Notes under the pieces: generated by a model
Seen by the model: only the letters and a program-made list of their open reading frames with translations
Database searches by the model: none
Told to the model about the DNA's origin: nothing
Shown here: positions 50,870-58,230 of the stretch, piece by piece
Position numbering within the stretch: the first letter of the stretch is position 1
Layout of the letters: every line of letters begins with the position of its first letter
Assembly (NCBI GenBank): GCA_910585635.1
Contig: CAJUFE010000020.1
Coordinates: 12,620-76,619, forward strand
Direction of reading: 5' to 3'
From: an uncultured Lachnospiraceae bacterium
Lineage (GTDB): Bacteria > Bacillota > Clostridia > Lachnospirales > Lachnospiraceae
Length of the DNA stretch: 64,000 nt
Translations under genes and position numbers: made by a program

Positions 50870-52078
50870 TCAGCCCAACACATACTCCGTCAGCCGCCCC
50901 ATGGCCTCTTCCACCAGGCTCTTCGGCAGAGCCAGGTTGACCCGGATCGCCCACTCCCTGTGGAAGGGCCGGCCGTCCTGCCAGGCCACGCCCACATCCC
51001 AGCCTGCCTTTAACAGGTCGTCCAGGGTCTTTTCATGCTCCCGGCACCACTGCTCACAGTCTAAGAACAGCATGTACGTCCCCTGGGGCTTGGCCAGGCG
51101 GATCCCCTTAAAATGCTCCAGGATATAGGTGTAGGCATAGTCAACGTTCTCGCTCAGTACCTGGCACAGCTCATCCACCCACTGCTGCCCTTCCGGCTTG
51201 TAGGCCCCGATCAGCGCGTGCATGGACAGCACGTTCTGGGCATTATAGTGGCTTAAGGAGGACTGCTTCCTCAGACGGTCCCGCAGATACTTGTTATAGA
51301 CGATGTGGTAGGAGCCCACCAGCCCCGCCAGGTTAAAGGTCTTAGAGGGCGCATAGATCGCGATCGTCCTCTCCCTGGCATCCTGGGATACAGACTGAGT
51401 GGGGATATGTTTGTTCCCATCAAGTAAAATGTCAGACCAGATCTCGTCGGAGATCACGATACAGTCGTTTTCCTTATAGACCGCCATCGCCTTCTCCAGC
51501 TCCCACCGCTCCCACACCCGGCCCGAAGGGTTATGGGGCGAACAGAACACCGCCACATGGATCGAGTAGGCCTTCAGCTTCCGGTCCATATCCTCATAGT
51601 CCATCCGCCAGACCCCGTCCCCGTCCTGCACCAGGTCGCTTAAGACCAGGCGATAGCCGCTGTTCTCCAGTGAATTCGTAAAACCGATATAGGTAGGTGC
51701 ATGGACCAAGATATGGTCGCCCTTGGAGCAAAACGCGTCCGCCGCAGAGACCACACAGCCCAGCACGCCATTTTCGTAGCCGATCGCCTCTTTAGTCAGG
51801 CCCTGGACCTTATTCCGGCTCTCCTGCCAGCGGATGATCGAAGCAAAATACGCTTCCCGCGGCTCAAAATAGCCGAAAGCCGGATGTTTTGTCCGGGCGA
51901 TGATCGCCTCCTGGACCGTGGGCACGGTCGCAAAGTTCATATCCGCCACCCACATGGGGATCAGGCTGAACCCCTCCTTTGGCGCTCCCGGACCCTTATC
52001 GCCCCTCTTGCCCGGCGCATCCACTGCCATGGCGTCCATCCCCCGCCGGTCCATGATCGTCGTGAAATCATATCGCAT
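50870..52078 (-). CDS. PatB/MalY-type PLP-dependent C-S lyase, second copy
   Basis: A 402-residue paralogue of the enzyme at 13342. Motifs: IPMWVADMNFA (40-50), FCSPHNPSG, ISDEIWSD (D211) and the PLP lysine K246 in APSKTFNLAG. An insertion of about 20 residues (APGKRGDKGPGAP) follows the N-terminus. Expected to cleave cystathionine or other cysteine conjugates. ATG at 52078 follows GGAGG by 8 nt. Convergent with the metY remnant. Confidence 0.93.
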   Translation of the reverse strand: MRYDFTTIMDRRGMDAMAVDAPGKRGDKGPGAPKEGFSLIPMWVADMNFATVPTVQEAIIARTKHPAFGYFEPREAYFASIIRWQESRNKVQGLTKEAIGYENGVLGCVVSAADAFCSKGDHILVHAPTYIGFTNSLENSGYRLVLSDLVQDGDGVWRMDYEDMDRKLKAYSIHVAVFCSPHNPSGRVWERWELEKAMAVYKENDCIVISDEIWSDILLDGNKHIPTQSVSQDARERTIAIYAPSKTFNLAGLVGSYHIVYNKYLRDRLRKQSSLSHYNAQNVLSMHALIGAYKPEGQQWVDELCQVLSENVDYAYTYILEHFKGIRLAKPQGTYMLFLDCEQWCREHEKTLDDLLKAGWDVGVAWQDGRPFHREWAIRVNLALPKSLVEEAMGRLTEYVLG

Positions 52079-52124
52079 CTCTACGTTCCCTCCGTTTCTC
52101 TTCTCCCTTGTTCTTGTTCCTTTT

Positions 52125-52180
52125 TTATCCCTTTTTCTCGTCCGCCTTATCCCTTTTTCTCATCCGCCTTATCCCTTTTC
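52125..52180. repeat. 22-bp tandem repeat upstream of the second patB
   Basis: Two full units of TTATCCCTTTTTCTCGTCCG (plus CC) and a partial third, 47 bp upstream of the gene; polypurine on the gene strand. Confidence 0.8.
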
Positions 52181-52329
52181 TAAAAACCAGCAGCCGAGCA
52201 GATGCCCTGAGCAGATACATAAACCATACCATAGCTGTATCCGAAAAACAAGCTTTATGAGGCCATCTTTTGGCGTTACCGCCCCCTCCCGCCGATCTCC
52301 CGGCCAACCTGCGAAAAGCAACATTCCCA

Positions 52330-52378
52330 TTGACTTTTCCCCTATCATCAAGTACAATTGTCTAGAGTTTACATATGT
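52330..52378 (+). promoter_or_regulatory. tetR-degV promoter and possible operator
   Basis: TTGACT (52330-52335), 17 bp, TACAAT (52353-52358). The palindrome ACATATGT at 52371-52378, inside TTTACATATGTTAA, lies near the start of transcription and may be the TetR-type operator. Confidence 0.75.
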
Positions 52379-52413
52379 TAAGTCATCCCAGGCGCGGAGG
52401 CCTCTAAGCATCT

Positions 52414-53004
52414 ATGGAACAAAAGACCGAACTGCAGAAGCAGGACATCAAACGCTACTCCAATGAAGAGACCAATCGGATCACCAAAGAATGCATCCAG
52501 TCCGCTCTGATCGTCCTGATGAGCGAGAAGCCTTTTGACAAGATCGCCATCACGGAGATCGTCAAACGCTCCGGGGTCTCCCGGACCGCTTTTTACCGCA
52601 ACTTTTCCTCCAAGGAGGAGGTCCTGGCCCAGCTGTCCGCCCAGATCTGGGGTGATATCAACCAGATGGTGCTGTCCGCGATCCAGGACGAGGACCCCCA
52701 TCAGCTATACTGTCAGATGTTCCAGCTCATCCGGGATAACCGAAAGGATCTTGACGTGATGCTGAAGGCCGGCCTCTATCGGAGCGGCTATCTGGACATC
52801 GATACCTATGTAAAAAACCAGTATCCCCACTTAGCCCCCATGACACGCTACGCGGTCGTAGGATGGTGGGGCGCACTGCAGGATATCATCAAAAGCTGGT
52901 ATCTTGGCGGGATGAGAGAAGAGATCCGGGACATGGCAGACTTGTGCTGTCAGCTATTTAAAAGTATGACCGAGATCCAGGCATGCAAAGGAGAGAAGAT
53001 ATGA
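52414..53004 (+). CDS. TetR/AcrR family regulator
   Basis: A 196-residue protein. The helix-turn-helix is at about residues 25-75 (FDKIAITEIVKRSGVSRTAFYRNFSSKEEVL), followed by a helical ligand domain with WWGALQDIIKSWY-type residues as in TetR_C regulators. It overlaps degV by 4 nt (ATGA), so the two are co-translated. It may respond to fatty acids handled by DegV (inference). A GGAGG is 14 nt upstream of the ATG, rather far. Confidence 0.92.
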   Translation: MEQKTELQKQDIKRYSNEETNRITKECIQSALIVLMSEKPFDKIAITEIVKRSGVSRTAFYRNFSSKEEVLAQLSAQIWGDINQMVLSAIQDEDPHQLYCQMFQLIRDNRKDLDVMLKAGLYRSGYLDIDTYVKNQYPHLAPMTRYAVVGWWGALQDIIKSWYLGGMREEIRDMADLCCQLFKSMTEIQACKGEKI

Positions 53005-53879
53005 GACCCATCGGCATCATCACAGACAGCCACAGCAGCATCACCCAGGCCCAGGCAAAAGAACTGGGTATCCTGGTGCTCCCGATGCCTTTTGAGATCG
53101 GAGAAGACCAGTTTTATGAAGACGTGACATTGACCAGAGAACAATTTTTCCAAAAGCTGGATCTCGGCGCCCGGATCGCCACCTCGCAGCCTTCCATGGC
53201 CGACGTGATGGCCATATGGGACAAGGCCTTAAAGGACTATGAGCAGGTGCTCTATATCCCCATCAGCAGCGGCCTGAGCGGCTCCTGTGCCACAGCCTTT
53301 GCCATGGCCCAGGAAGAGCCTTACGCCGGCCGCGTCCTGGTGGTGGACAATGGCCGCGTCTCCACGCCCCTCCACCGCTCCATCCTGGATGCCCTGGAGC
53401 TGATCGAAGAAGGGTACAAGGCAGAGCAGATCAAGGCGATCCTGGAGGAGGCCCGGGACAAGATGGTCATCTATGTGGGCGTCCAGACCCTGGAGCATCT
53501 AAAGAACGGCGGACGGATCACCCCGGCCACCGCAGCTCTGGGGACGATCTTGAACATCAAGCCGGTCTTACGGTTCGACGTGGGGACCTTGGACACCTTT
53601 AAAAAATGCCGCGGCTTCGCCAAGGCCAAGAAGACCATGCTGGAGGCGATCCGCCACGACCTGGACACCCGTTTTAAGGAATGGTACGATCGCGGCGAGA
53701 TCTATCTCCTGGCCGCTTCCAGTTCTTCAAAAGACGATACCGAGCAGTGGGTCTTAGAGATCCAGGAGGCCTTTCCCGACCTCCCGGTGATGTGCGACGA
53801 CTTATCCCTGGGGGTTTCCTGCCATATCGGGTACGGCGGGCTGGGGATCGGCCTCTCCTGCAGGCCGAAGCGGCCTTGA
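53001..53879 (+). CDS. DegV family fatty-acid-binding protein, second copy
   Basis: A 292-residue DegV paralogue: IGIITDSHSSIT, ATSQPSM, ISSGLSGSC, LEHLKNGGRIT and SLGVSCHIGYGGLG. ATG at 53001 follows AAAGGAGAG and overlaps the tetR stop. Similar in length and motifs to the copy at 34962, but placed under a TetR regulator. Confidence 0.94.
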   Translation: MRPIGIITDSHSSITQAQAKELGILVLPMPFEIGEDQFYEDVTLTREQFFQKLDLGARIATSQPSMADVMAIWDKALKDYEQVLYIPISSGLSGSCATAFAMAQEEPYAGRVLVVDNGRVSTPLHRSILDALELIEEGYKAEQIKAILEEARDKMVIYVGVQTLEHLKNGGRITPATAALGTILNIKPVLRFDVGTLDTFKKCRGFAKAKKTMLEAIRHDLDTRFKEWYDRGEIYLLAASSSSKDDTEQWVLEIQEAFPDLPVMCDDLSLGVSCHIGYGGLGIGLSCRPKRP

Positions 53880-53969
53880 AGGAGCGGCTCTCGTAGCCGT
53901 CCCGAAGAAGCTTCCCGAAAAGTCCCAAAAACTTCCTAAAAAGTTCCGTGAGAAAATTTGATAAAACAC

Positions 53970-53998
53970 TTGCAGTTTTCCTCTTTTTCATATATACT
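53970..53998 (+). promoter_or_regulatory. Promoter of tRNA-Arg
   Basis: TTGCAG (53970-53975), 17 bp, TATACT (53993-53998), ten bases before the mature tRNA. Confidence 0.85.
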
Positions 53999-54007
53999 AT
54001 ATGAGAT

Positions 54008-54079
54008 GCGTCTGTAGCTCAGTGGATAGAGCAGTGGCCTCCGGAGCCGCGTGCGGAGGTTCGATTCCTCTCAGACGCA
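54008..54079 (+). tRNA. tRNA-Arg (CCG)
   Basis: Cloverleaf folds fully: acceptor GCGTCTG with CAGACGC, D stem GCTC/GAGC, anticodon stem GTGGC/GCCGC with loop CTCCGGA (anticodon CCG at 54041-54043), T stem GGAGG/CCTCT with loop TTCGATT. Discriminator A; CCA is not encoded. Confidence 0.96.
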
Positions 54080-54139
54080 TTCTTTTTATGCCCATCTGGC
54101 AATAGACTCGGCTCTCGCATCCAGACCATGGCCTATCAC

Positions 54140-54187
54140 AAAAAGAGTGGGGGCTATCCCATTATAAATGGACCCCACTCTTTTTCT
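54140..54187. terminator. Bidirectional intrinsic terminator
   Basis: AAAAAGAGTGGGG pairs with CCCCACTCTTTTT around a 20-nt loop; T-rich on both strands. It separates the tRNA unit from the convergent metallo-hydrolase gene. Confidence 0.92.
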
Positions 54188-54218
54188 TTTGCTCATAGGG
54201 CCAGGACCTCCCGCACCC

Positions 54219-55448
54219 TCAGGGCTTGCACCTTTTACAGGGAGCATACCCTGCATTGATGACCGCCTCTCTCGCCATCGTCGTGTCTTCCCGGTTCTTG
54301 TCCTTGATCGTCTCCACGCTGCTGCAGCTGGGCTTATGGAACTTCTTGGTATTACGGTTCAAGACATAGGTGATGCCGACCACATCCTGGGCCTTCGTCT
54401 CCGGCACAGCCCCGGTCGCAGCCGCTCGCCCTGTGTCCCCGCCTGCCATGCTCCCTGCAGATCCACCTGCTGTCTTCCCCGCAGTCCCGCCTGCCGCCGC
54501 TTTCCCTGCCGTTCCCTTTGCAGTCCCGCCTGCCGCCTTCCCCGCAGCGCTCCCCACAGGCTCACCGGCTTTCCAGGTCTCTGAGGGCGGCACGTCGAAG
54601 GTGATCCCCCTCCCATCAGATGTGGCGATCAATGTCCCCGCCTCATCTGTCCGATAGACCTTGACCCCGGCCATGCGGAATGTGTTGAGGGTCTGGGCAT
54701 GGGGATGGCCGTAGGCATTATCCTCCCCGCAGCTGATCACCGCATAGATCGGATGGACCGCCTGAAAGAACGCCTCCGATGTGGAGGTCTTACTCCCATG
54801 ATGCCCCACCTGGTACACATCGGCCGAGATATCCATACCCTTTTCCAGGATATCCTTTTCCGCCGCCTCCTCCGCATCTCCCGTGAAAAGGAACCGGTCC
54901 TGGCCATTCTGGATCATGAGCGCGATCGATGCATTGTTCGGATCCTCATAGGCCTTAACTGGCCCGAGGATCGTGATCGTCGCCGTACCCAGAGGATAGC
55001 GCGTCCCTGCAGCCGGTGTGGTATAGCCCAGCCGCTTGTTATCCAAGGCCTGGATCAGCTTCTCATAGGTCTTGTTATCCTTTTCATAGTCAGACATAAA
55101 GACCTTATCGATCGCAAATTTCGTGATGATCACCGGCGCTCCGCCGATATGATCGCTGTCCGGATGGGTGAGGACCAGATAGTCTAAGGACCCTATGCCT
55201 CTTTTTTGCAGATAGCTCTGCAGCAATGTGCCCTTAGTATCGTCCCCTGCATCGATCAGCATGTGATGGCCGCCGCAGGAGATCAGCGTCGCGTCCCCCT
55301 GTCCCACATCGATAAAATGCACCTCCATCTTATCCACAGCAGCCGCCCTCGCCGTGGACGCTCCTGTGGTGGCCGGCCCCACCGGCACGGCCAGGAGGAC
55401 CGCCACCGAGAAAAATAATGCGATCAAGCGGAAATATACTCTTTTCAT
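54219..55448 (-). CDS. Secreted ComEC-like metallo-hydrolase
   Basis: A 409-residue secreted protein. Signal peptide at about 1-37. The metallo-beta-lactamase domain (38-280) starts FIDVGQGDATLIS as in the ComEC C-terminal domain and has H95-P-D-S-D-H100, FTGDAEE and VGHHGSKTSTSEAF. A Gly/Ala/Thr-rich low-complexity linker (about 290-340) leads to a small C-terminal module with NTKKFHKPSC and GYAPCKRCKP, which looks like a metal-binding domain related to those attached to secreted nucleases. Substrate unknown; nucleic acid or phosphodiester cleavage is likely. ATG at 55448 follows GGAGGAG. Confidence 0.88.
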   Translation of the reverse strand: MKRVYFRLIALFFSVAVLLAVPVGPATTGASTARAAAVDKMEVHFIDVGQGDATLISCGGHHMLIDAGDDTKGTLLQSYLQKRGIGSLDYLVLTHPDSDHIGGAPVIITKFAIDKVFMSDYEKDNKTYEKLIQALDNKRLGYTTPAAGTRYPLGTATITILGPVKAYEDPNNASIALMIQNGQDRFLFTGDAEEAAEKDILEKGMDISADVYQVGHHGSKTSTSEAFFQAVHPIYAVISCGEDNAYGHPHAQTLNTFRMAGVKVYRTDEAGTLIATSDGRGITFDVPPSETWKAGEPVGSAAGKAAGGTAKGTAGKAAAGGTAGKTAGGSAGSMAGGDTGRAAATGAVPETKAQDVVGITYVLNRNTKKFHKPSCSSVETIKDKNREDTTMAREAVINAGYAPCKRCKP

Positions 55449-55546
55449 AAAGCTCCTCCTTGTTCGGACGCTCTTTTAACGCCAGATCCGCGGCGGCGCG
55501 AAAAAATGGCCGCCCCATGATCTTTCAAATTTTTTACAACTTTCCC

Positions 55547-55575
55547 TTGCAATATCTCCCAATTTGTGGTATGCT
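55547..55575 (+). promoter_or_regulatory. Promoter of the DUF5688 gene
   Basis: TTGCAA (55547-55552), 17 bp, TATGCT (55570-55575), leaving a leader of about 290 nt. Confidence 0.7.
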
Positions 55576-55593
55576 CCCTTTATCAAAGTCAAA

Positions 55594-55666
55594 AAGGTGT
55601 ATTCTCACCGTTTAAGTCCCCTAGTCGGACGGCCTTTTCTTTCAGAAGGCATAAACCCCATACCTT
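55594..55666 (+). other. Candidate structured leader RNA
   Basis: AAGGTGT (55594-55600) can pair with ATACCTT (55660-55666), enclosing two short hairpins, GTCC/GGAC and GCCTT/AAGGC. GGTG (55596-55599) can instead pair with CACC (55606-55609), so the folds are mutually exclusive. No known riboswitch family was recognised. The remaining leader to 55872 is U-rich and shows no clear signal. Confidence 0.4.
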
Positions 55667-55872
55667 GTACTGCATCTTGTATTTTTGTACTTTTTTAGAT
55701 GTTTTTCTATTTTTATGTTTTGTGCCATCACGGTCATAGGACCTTTCACTTTATCGACCGTTCTTTATGCTTTTATGTTCTACCTATCGCTTTATCGTAA
55801 CGGATCACAGATGCTGCCGGCATCACACAACTTTTGTCGAAAAAACATTCTACGATTTTGGAGGATAAATCT

Positions 55873-56856
55873 ATGCGTTATGAGATCTTTTTACAGACGA
55901 TCAAGGAAGAAATGGAAAAAAGACTGGGGCCAGATCATCAGGTCAGTTTACGCTCGATCCCGAAGAACAATGGGGTCATCTGGGACGGCCTCTCCATCTG
56001 CAAAGCGGAGGAGGATATCGCCCCCACGATCTATCTCCAGGACTTTTATCAGGAGCTGGAGGGCGGCCAGACCTTATCCCAGATCTGTGACCGCATCCAT
56101 CAGCTCTACGTAGAGAACCCCGGCCTGCCCTATCTGGATTCCAGCGCCCTGTCTTCCTATCAGGATATCAAGGACCGGATCGTCTACAAACTGGTCAATA
56201 CCCAGGCTAACAGCACTCTGCTCAAAAAACTGCCCCATATCCCCTTCCACGATATGTCCATGATCTGCTATCTCCTGATCGAGCAGCGGGAACAGGGATA
56301 TGTGACCGCCCTGATCCACAAGGAGCACCTGCGGGCCTGGAAGGTCCGGGAAAAGGATCTTTTCCTCACCGCCATACGGAACACCCCCGCCCTCCTCCCG
56401 GCCGTGATCCAGCCCATGAGCCAGGTCTTAAAGCAGCTGGCCCAGGACGCGCTGGGAGACGACTGTGATGAACAGGACCTGGACTCTCTTATCCAGGCCA
56501 CAGAAGAACGCCGTCTGGAAAATGAGCCCCTATTCCCCACCCTCTATGTACTGACCAACCCGGCCGGGGTCAACGGCGCCGCCTGTATGGCCTATCCCCA
56601 GGTGATCAAAAACTTCGCGGACCGTCTGGGGCAAGATCTTCTCATCCTGCCCTCCAGCATCCATGAAGTCCTCCTGGTCACAGACTCCGCCGACTATGAC
56701 CACGAAGAGATGAGCCAGATGGTCGATGATATCAACCAGACCGAAGTACCGCCCGAGGACCGCCTGTCCAACCAGATCTACCGCTACAGCCGTGCGGACG
56801 AGCAGATCACGATCGTTTCCCACGGACCTGCCCTAGTCGGAACAGGGAATCGATAA
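55873..56856 (+). CDS. DUF5688 family protein
   Basis: A 327-residue soluble protein of the kind annotated DUF5688, common in Lachnospiraceae. Landmarks: PTIYLQDFYQELEGG, a central helical part, then FPTLYVLTNPAGVNGAACMAYP and LLILPSSIHEVLLV. No catalytic motif is obvious. ATG at 55873 follows GGAGG by 8 nt. It has a long 5' leader, and its last 50 bp overlap the convergent ThrE gene end. Confidence 0.85.
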   Translation: MRYEIFLQTIKEEMEKRLGPDHQVSLRSIPKNNGVIWDGLSICKAEEDIAPTIYLQDFYQELEGGQTLSQICDRIHQLYVENPGLPYLDSSALSSYQDIKDRIVYKLVNTQANSTLLKKLPHIPFHDMSMICYLLIEQREQGYVTALIHKEHLRAWKVREKDLFLTAIRNTPALLPAVIQPMSQVLKQLAQDALGDDCDEQDLDSLIQATEERRLENEPLFPTLYVLTNPAGVNGAACMAYPQVIKNFADRLGQDLLILPSSIHEVLLVTDSADYDHEEMSQMVDDINQTEVPPEDRLSNQIYRYSRADEQITIVSHGPALVGTGNR

Positions 56857-57250
56857 AAAATATGGCCAATGCGATCGCGCCTGCCACCTGGAGGGTCTGG
56901 ATCAGATAACGATCCGATAAGGTACGCATATCCCGGATCATGTAGTAAACGCTCCTGTATATCGAGGCGCCCGGTACCAGCGGGAGGATCCCTGCGATCA
57001 AAAAGACCGCCACCGGCGCCTTCAGCCTCCTGGCAAAGATATGGCTCATGCACGCCACCATCAGGCTGGCCGCAAAGGCCGCCAGCGGAGCTGACTCCGT
57101 CTCCAGCTTCACGATCTGATAGACCAGCCACCCGATACCCCCCGCGGTCCCTGCATGGAGAAGGTACTTTTTCGGCACCTCCAGGAGGAGCCCCAGGCTG
57201 ATCACGGCCCCAAAAGCCCCCAGAAAACGGACCATCATCGTCCAGATCAC
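56807..57250 (-). CDS. ThrE-type exporter small subunit (YjjB-like)
   Basis: A 147-residue, four-TM protein of the ThrE_2/DUF3815 type (FLIAGILPLVPGASIYRSVYYM is the family core). It overlaps the larger subunit gene by 4 nt. The pair exports threonine/serine or dicarboxylates such as succinate in characterised relatives. Its 3' end overlaps the DUF5688 gene by 50 bp on the opposite strand. Confidence 0.92.
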   Translation of the reverse strand: MIWTMMVRFLGAFGAVISLGLLLEVPKKYLLHAGTAGGIGWLVYQIVKLETESAPLAAFAASLMVACMSHIFARRLKAPVAVFLIAGILPLVPGASIYRSVYYMIRDMRTLSDRYLIQTLQVAGAIALAIFFIDSLFRLGQVRGKRS

Positions 57251-58029
57251 AGACGGTCACCTCCCATAAATACCTTGAACAGGCCCATGCTGGCGCCAAC
57301 TCCCGCCGCCACCGCCAGGGCGGTGACCACAGCTTCCAGCATCCTGGCCACCCCTGCGCTGTAGTCGCCATTTAATGTATCCCGGATCGCTGTGGTAAAG
57401 ACGACACCGGGGACCAGGGGCATGATCGCGCTCACGATCACAGTATCCCGCTGGATCTGGGGCAATAGGGTGCTCTCCAGCCCCAAGGCTGTGAAGCCGA
57501 TAAAAAAGGAAGCCACCACTTTTGCACAGAAATCATTAAAATGGATCCGCCTGGCCAGGGTCAGCGCCATCGCCAGGACCACCCCCACCAGGAACACCGC
57601 AAAACAGTCAGAAAGACTGCCGTCGAACATCACAGCGAAAAACACACAGGTCCCCACATACCCGATCTGCTTAAAAGCAGGCTTGTAGATCACCGTCTCC
57701 CGGATGCGGACCAGCTCTTCATAGGCCTCTGCCACGCTCAGCTTTCCTGCGCACAGCTTTCGGGACACCTCATTAGCCAGGTAGATCCGGTTCAGGTTGG
57801 TGGCGCGGCCCGCCACCCGGCGCACCACGGTCATGGCTTCTCCGTCCGGATCGTCCAGGCTCACGTAGATCCCGGTGCTCAGCACGATGTTCTCCCCGCG
57901 GGCTCCATCTGCCAAGGCCAGGATGTGGTGGATCGTATCCTCCACCCGGTAGATCTCCGCACCGCTGACCAGCATGATCTCACCGGCCAGGGCAGCGGTC
58001 TCTAAAAGCATCTTATTCGTTTCCATCAT
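57247..58029 (-). CDS. ThrE-type exporter large subunit (YjjP-like)
   Basis: A 260-residue DUF1212 protein. Soluble N-terminal part with SGAEIYRVEDTI, then five TM helices with the repeat of the family core, IMPLVPGVVFTTAIRDT. Together with the YjjB-like subunit it forms a split ThrE exporter. Start at 58029; a second ATG follows at once. Confidence 0.93.
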   Translation of the reverse strand: MMETNKMLLETAALAGEIMLVSGAEIYRVEDTIHHILALADGARGENIVLSTGIYVSLDDPDGEAMTVVRRVAGRATNLNRIYLANEVSRKLCAGKLSVAEAYEELVRIRETVIYKPAFKQIGYVGTCVFFAVMFDGSLSDCFAVFLVGVVLAMALTLARRIHFNDFCAKVVASFFIGFTALGLESTLLPQIQRDTVIVSAIMPLVPGVVFTTAIRDTLNGDYSAGVARMLEAVVTALAVAAGVGASMGLFKVFMGGDRL

Positions 58030-58100
58030 CTATACCTGATCATATGGCTTGCCACAGCGCCCGTTCCGGCAAAGAGGGCGCCCCTTGCGGGCGATGCTCC

Positions 58101-58230
58101 CTCACGCTGCCAACAGACCCTCACGCTGACAACAGACCCTCGCTGCCAGCAGACCCTCACGCTGACAACAGATCCTCATACTGCCAGCAGACCCTCATGC
58201 TGACAACAGATCCTCACGCTGCCAGCAGAC
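58101..58230. repeat. 19-bp minisatellite growing from the feoB 3' end
   Basis: Seven units of CTCACGCTGMCARCAGAYC (one is 17 bp). The last unit on the plus strand (58213-58230) is the end of feoB with its stop codon, so the array consists of copies of that gene end lying downstream of it. Confidence 0.93.

Noticed and set aside
50820..51128. Continuation of the metY frame as a functional C-terminus
   Set aside because: After about residue 113 it has no similarity to the enzyme and is antisense to the second patB gene.
54008..54079. tRNA-Arg as an integration site of a mobile element
   Set aside because: No integrase, no repeat of the tRNA 3' end downstream, and the flanking genes are ordinary.
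58101..58230. Possible CRISPR array
   Set aside because: The 19-bp units are head-to-tail with no spacers between them and one unit is the coding end of feoB; no cas genes are present.
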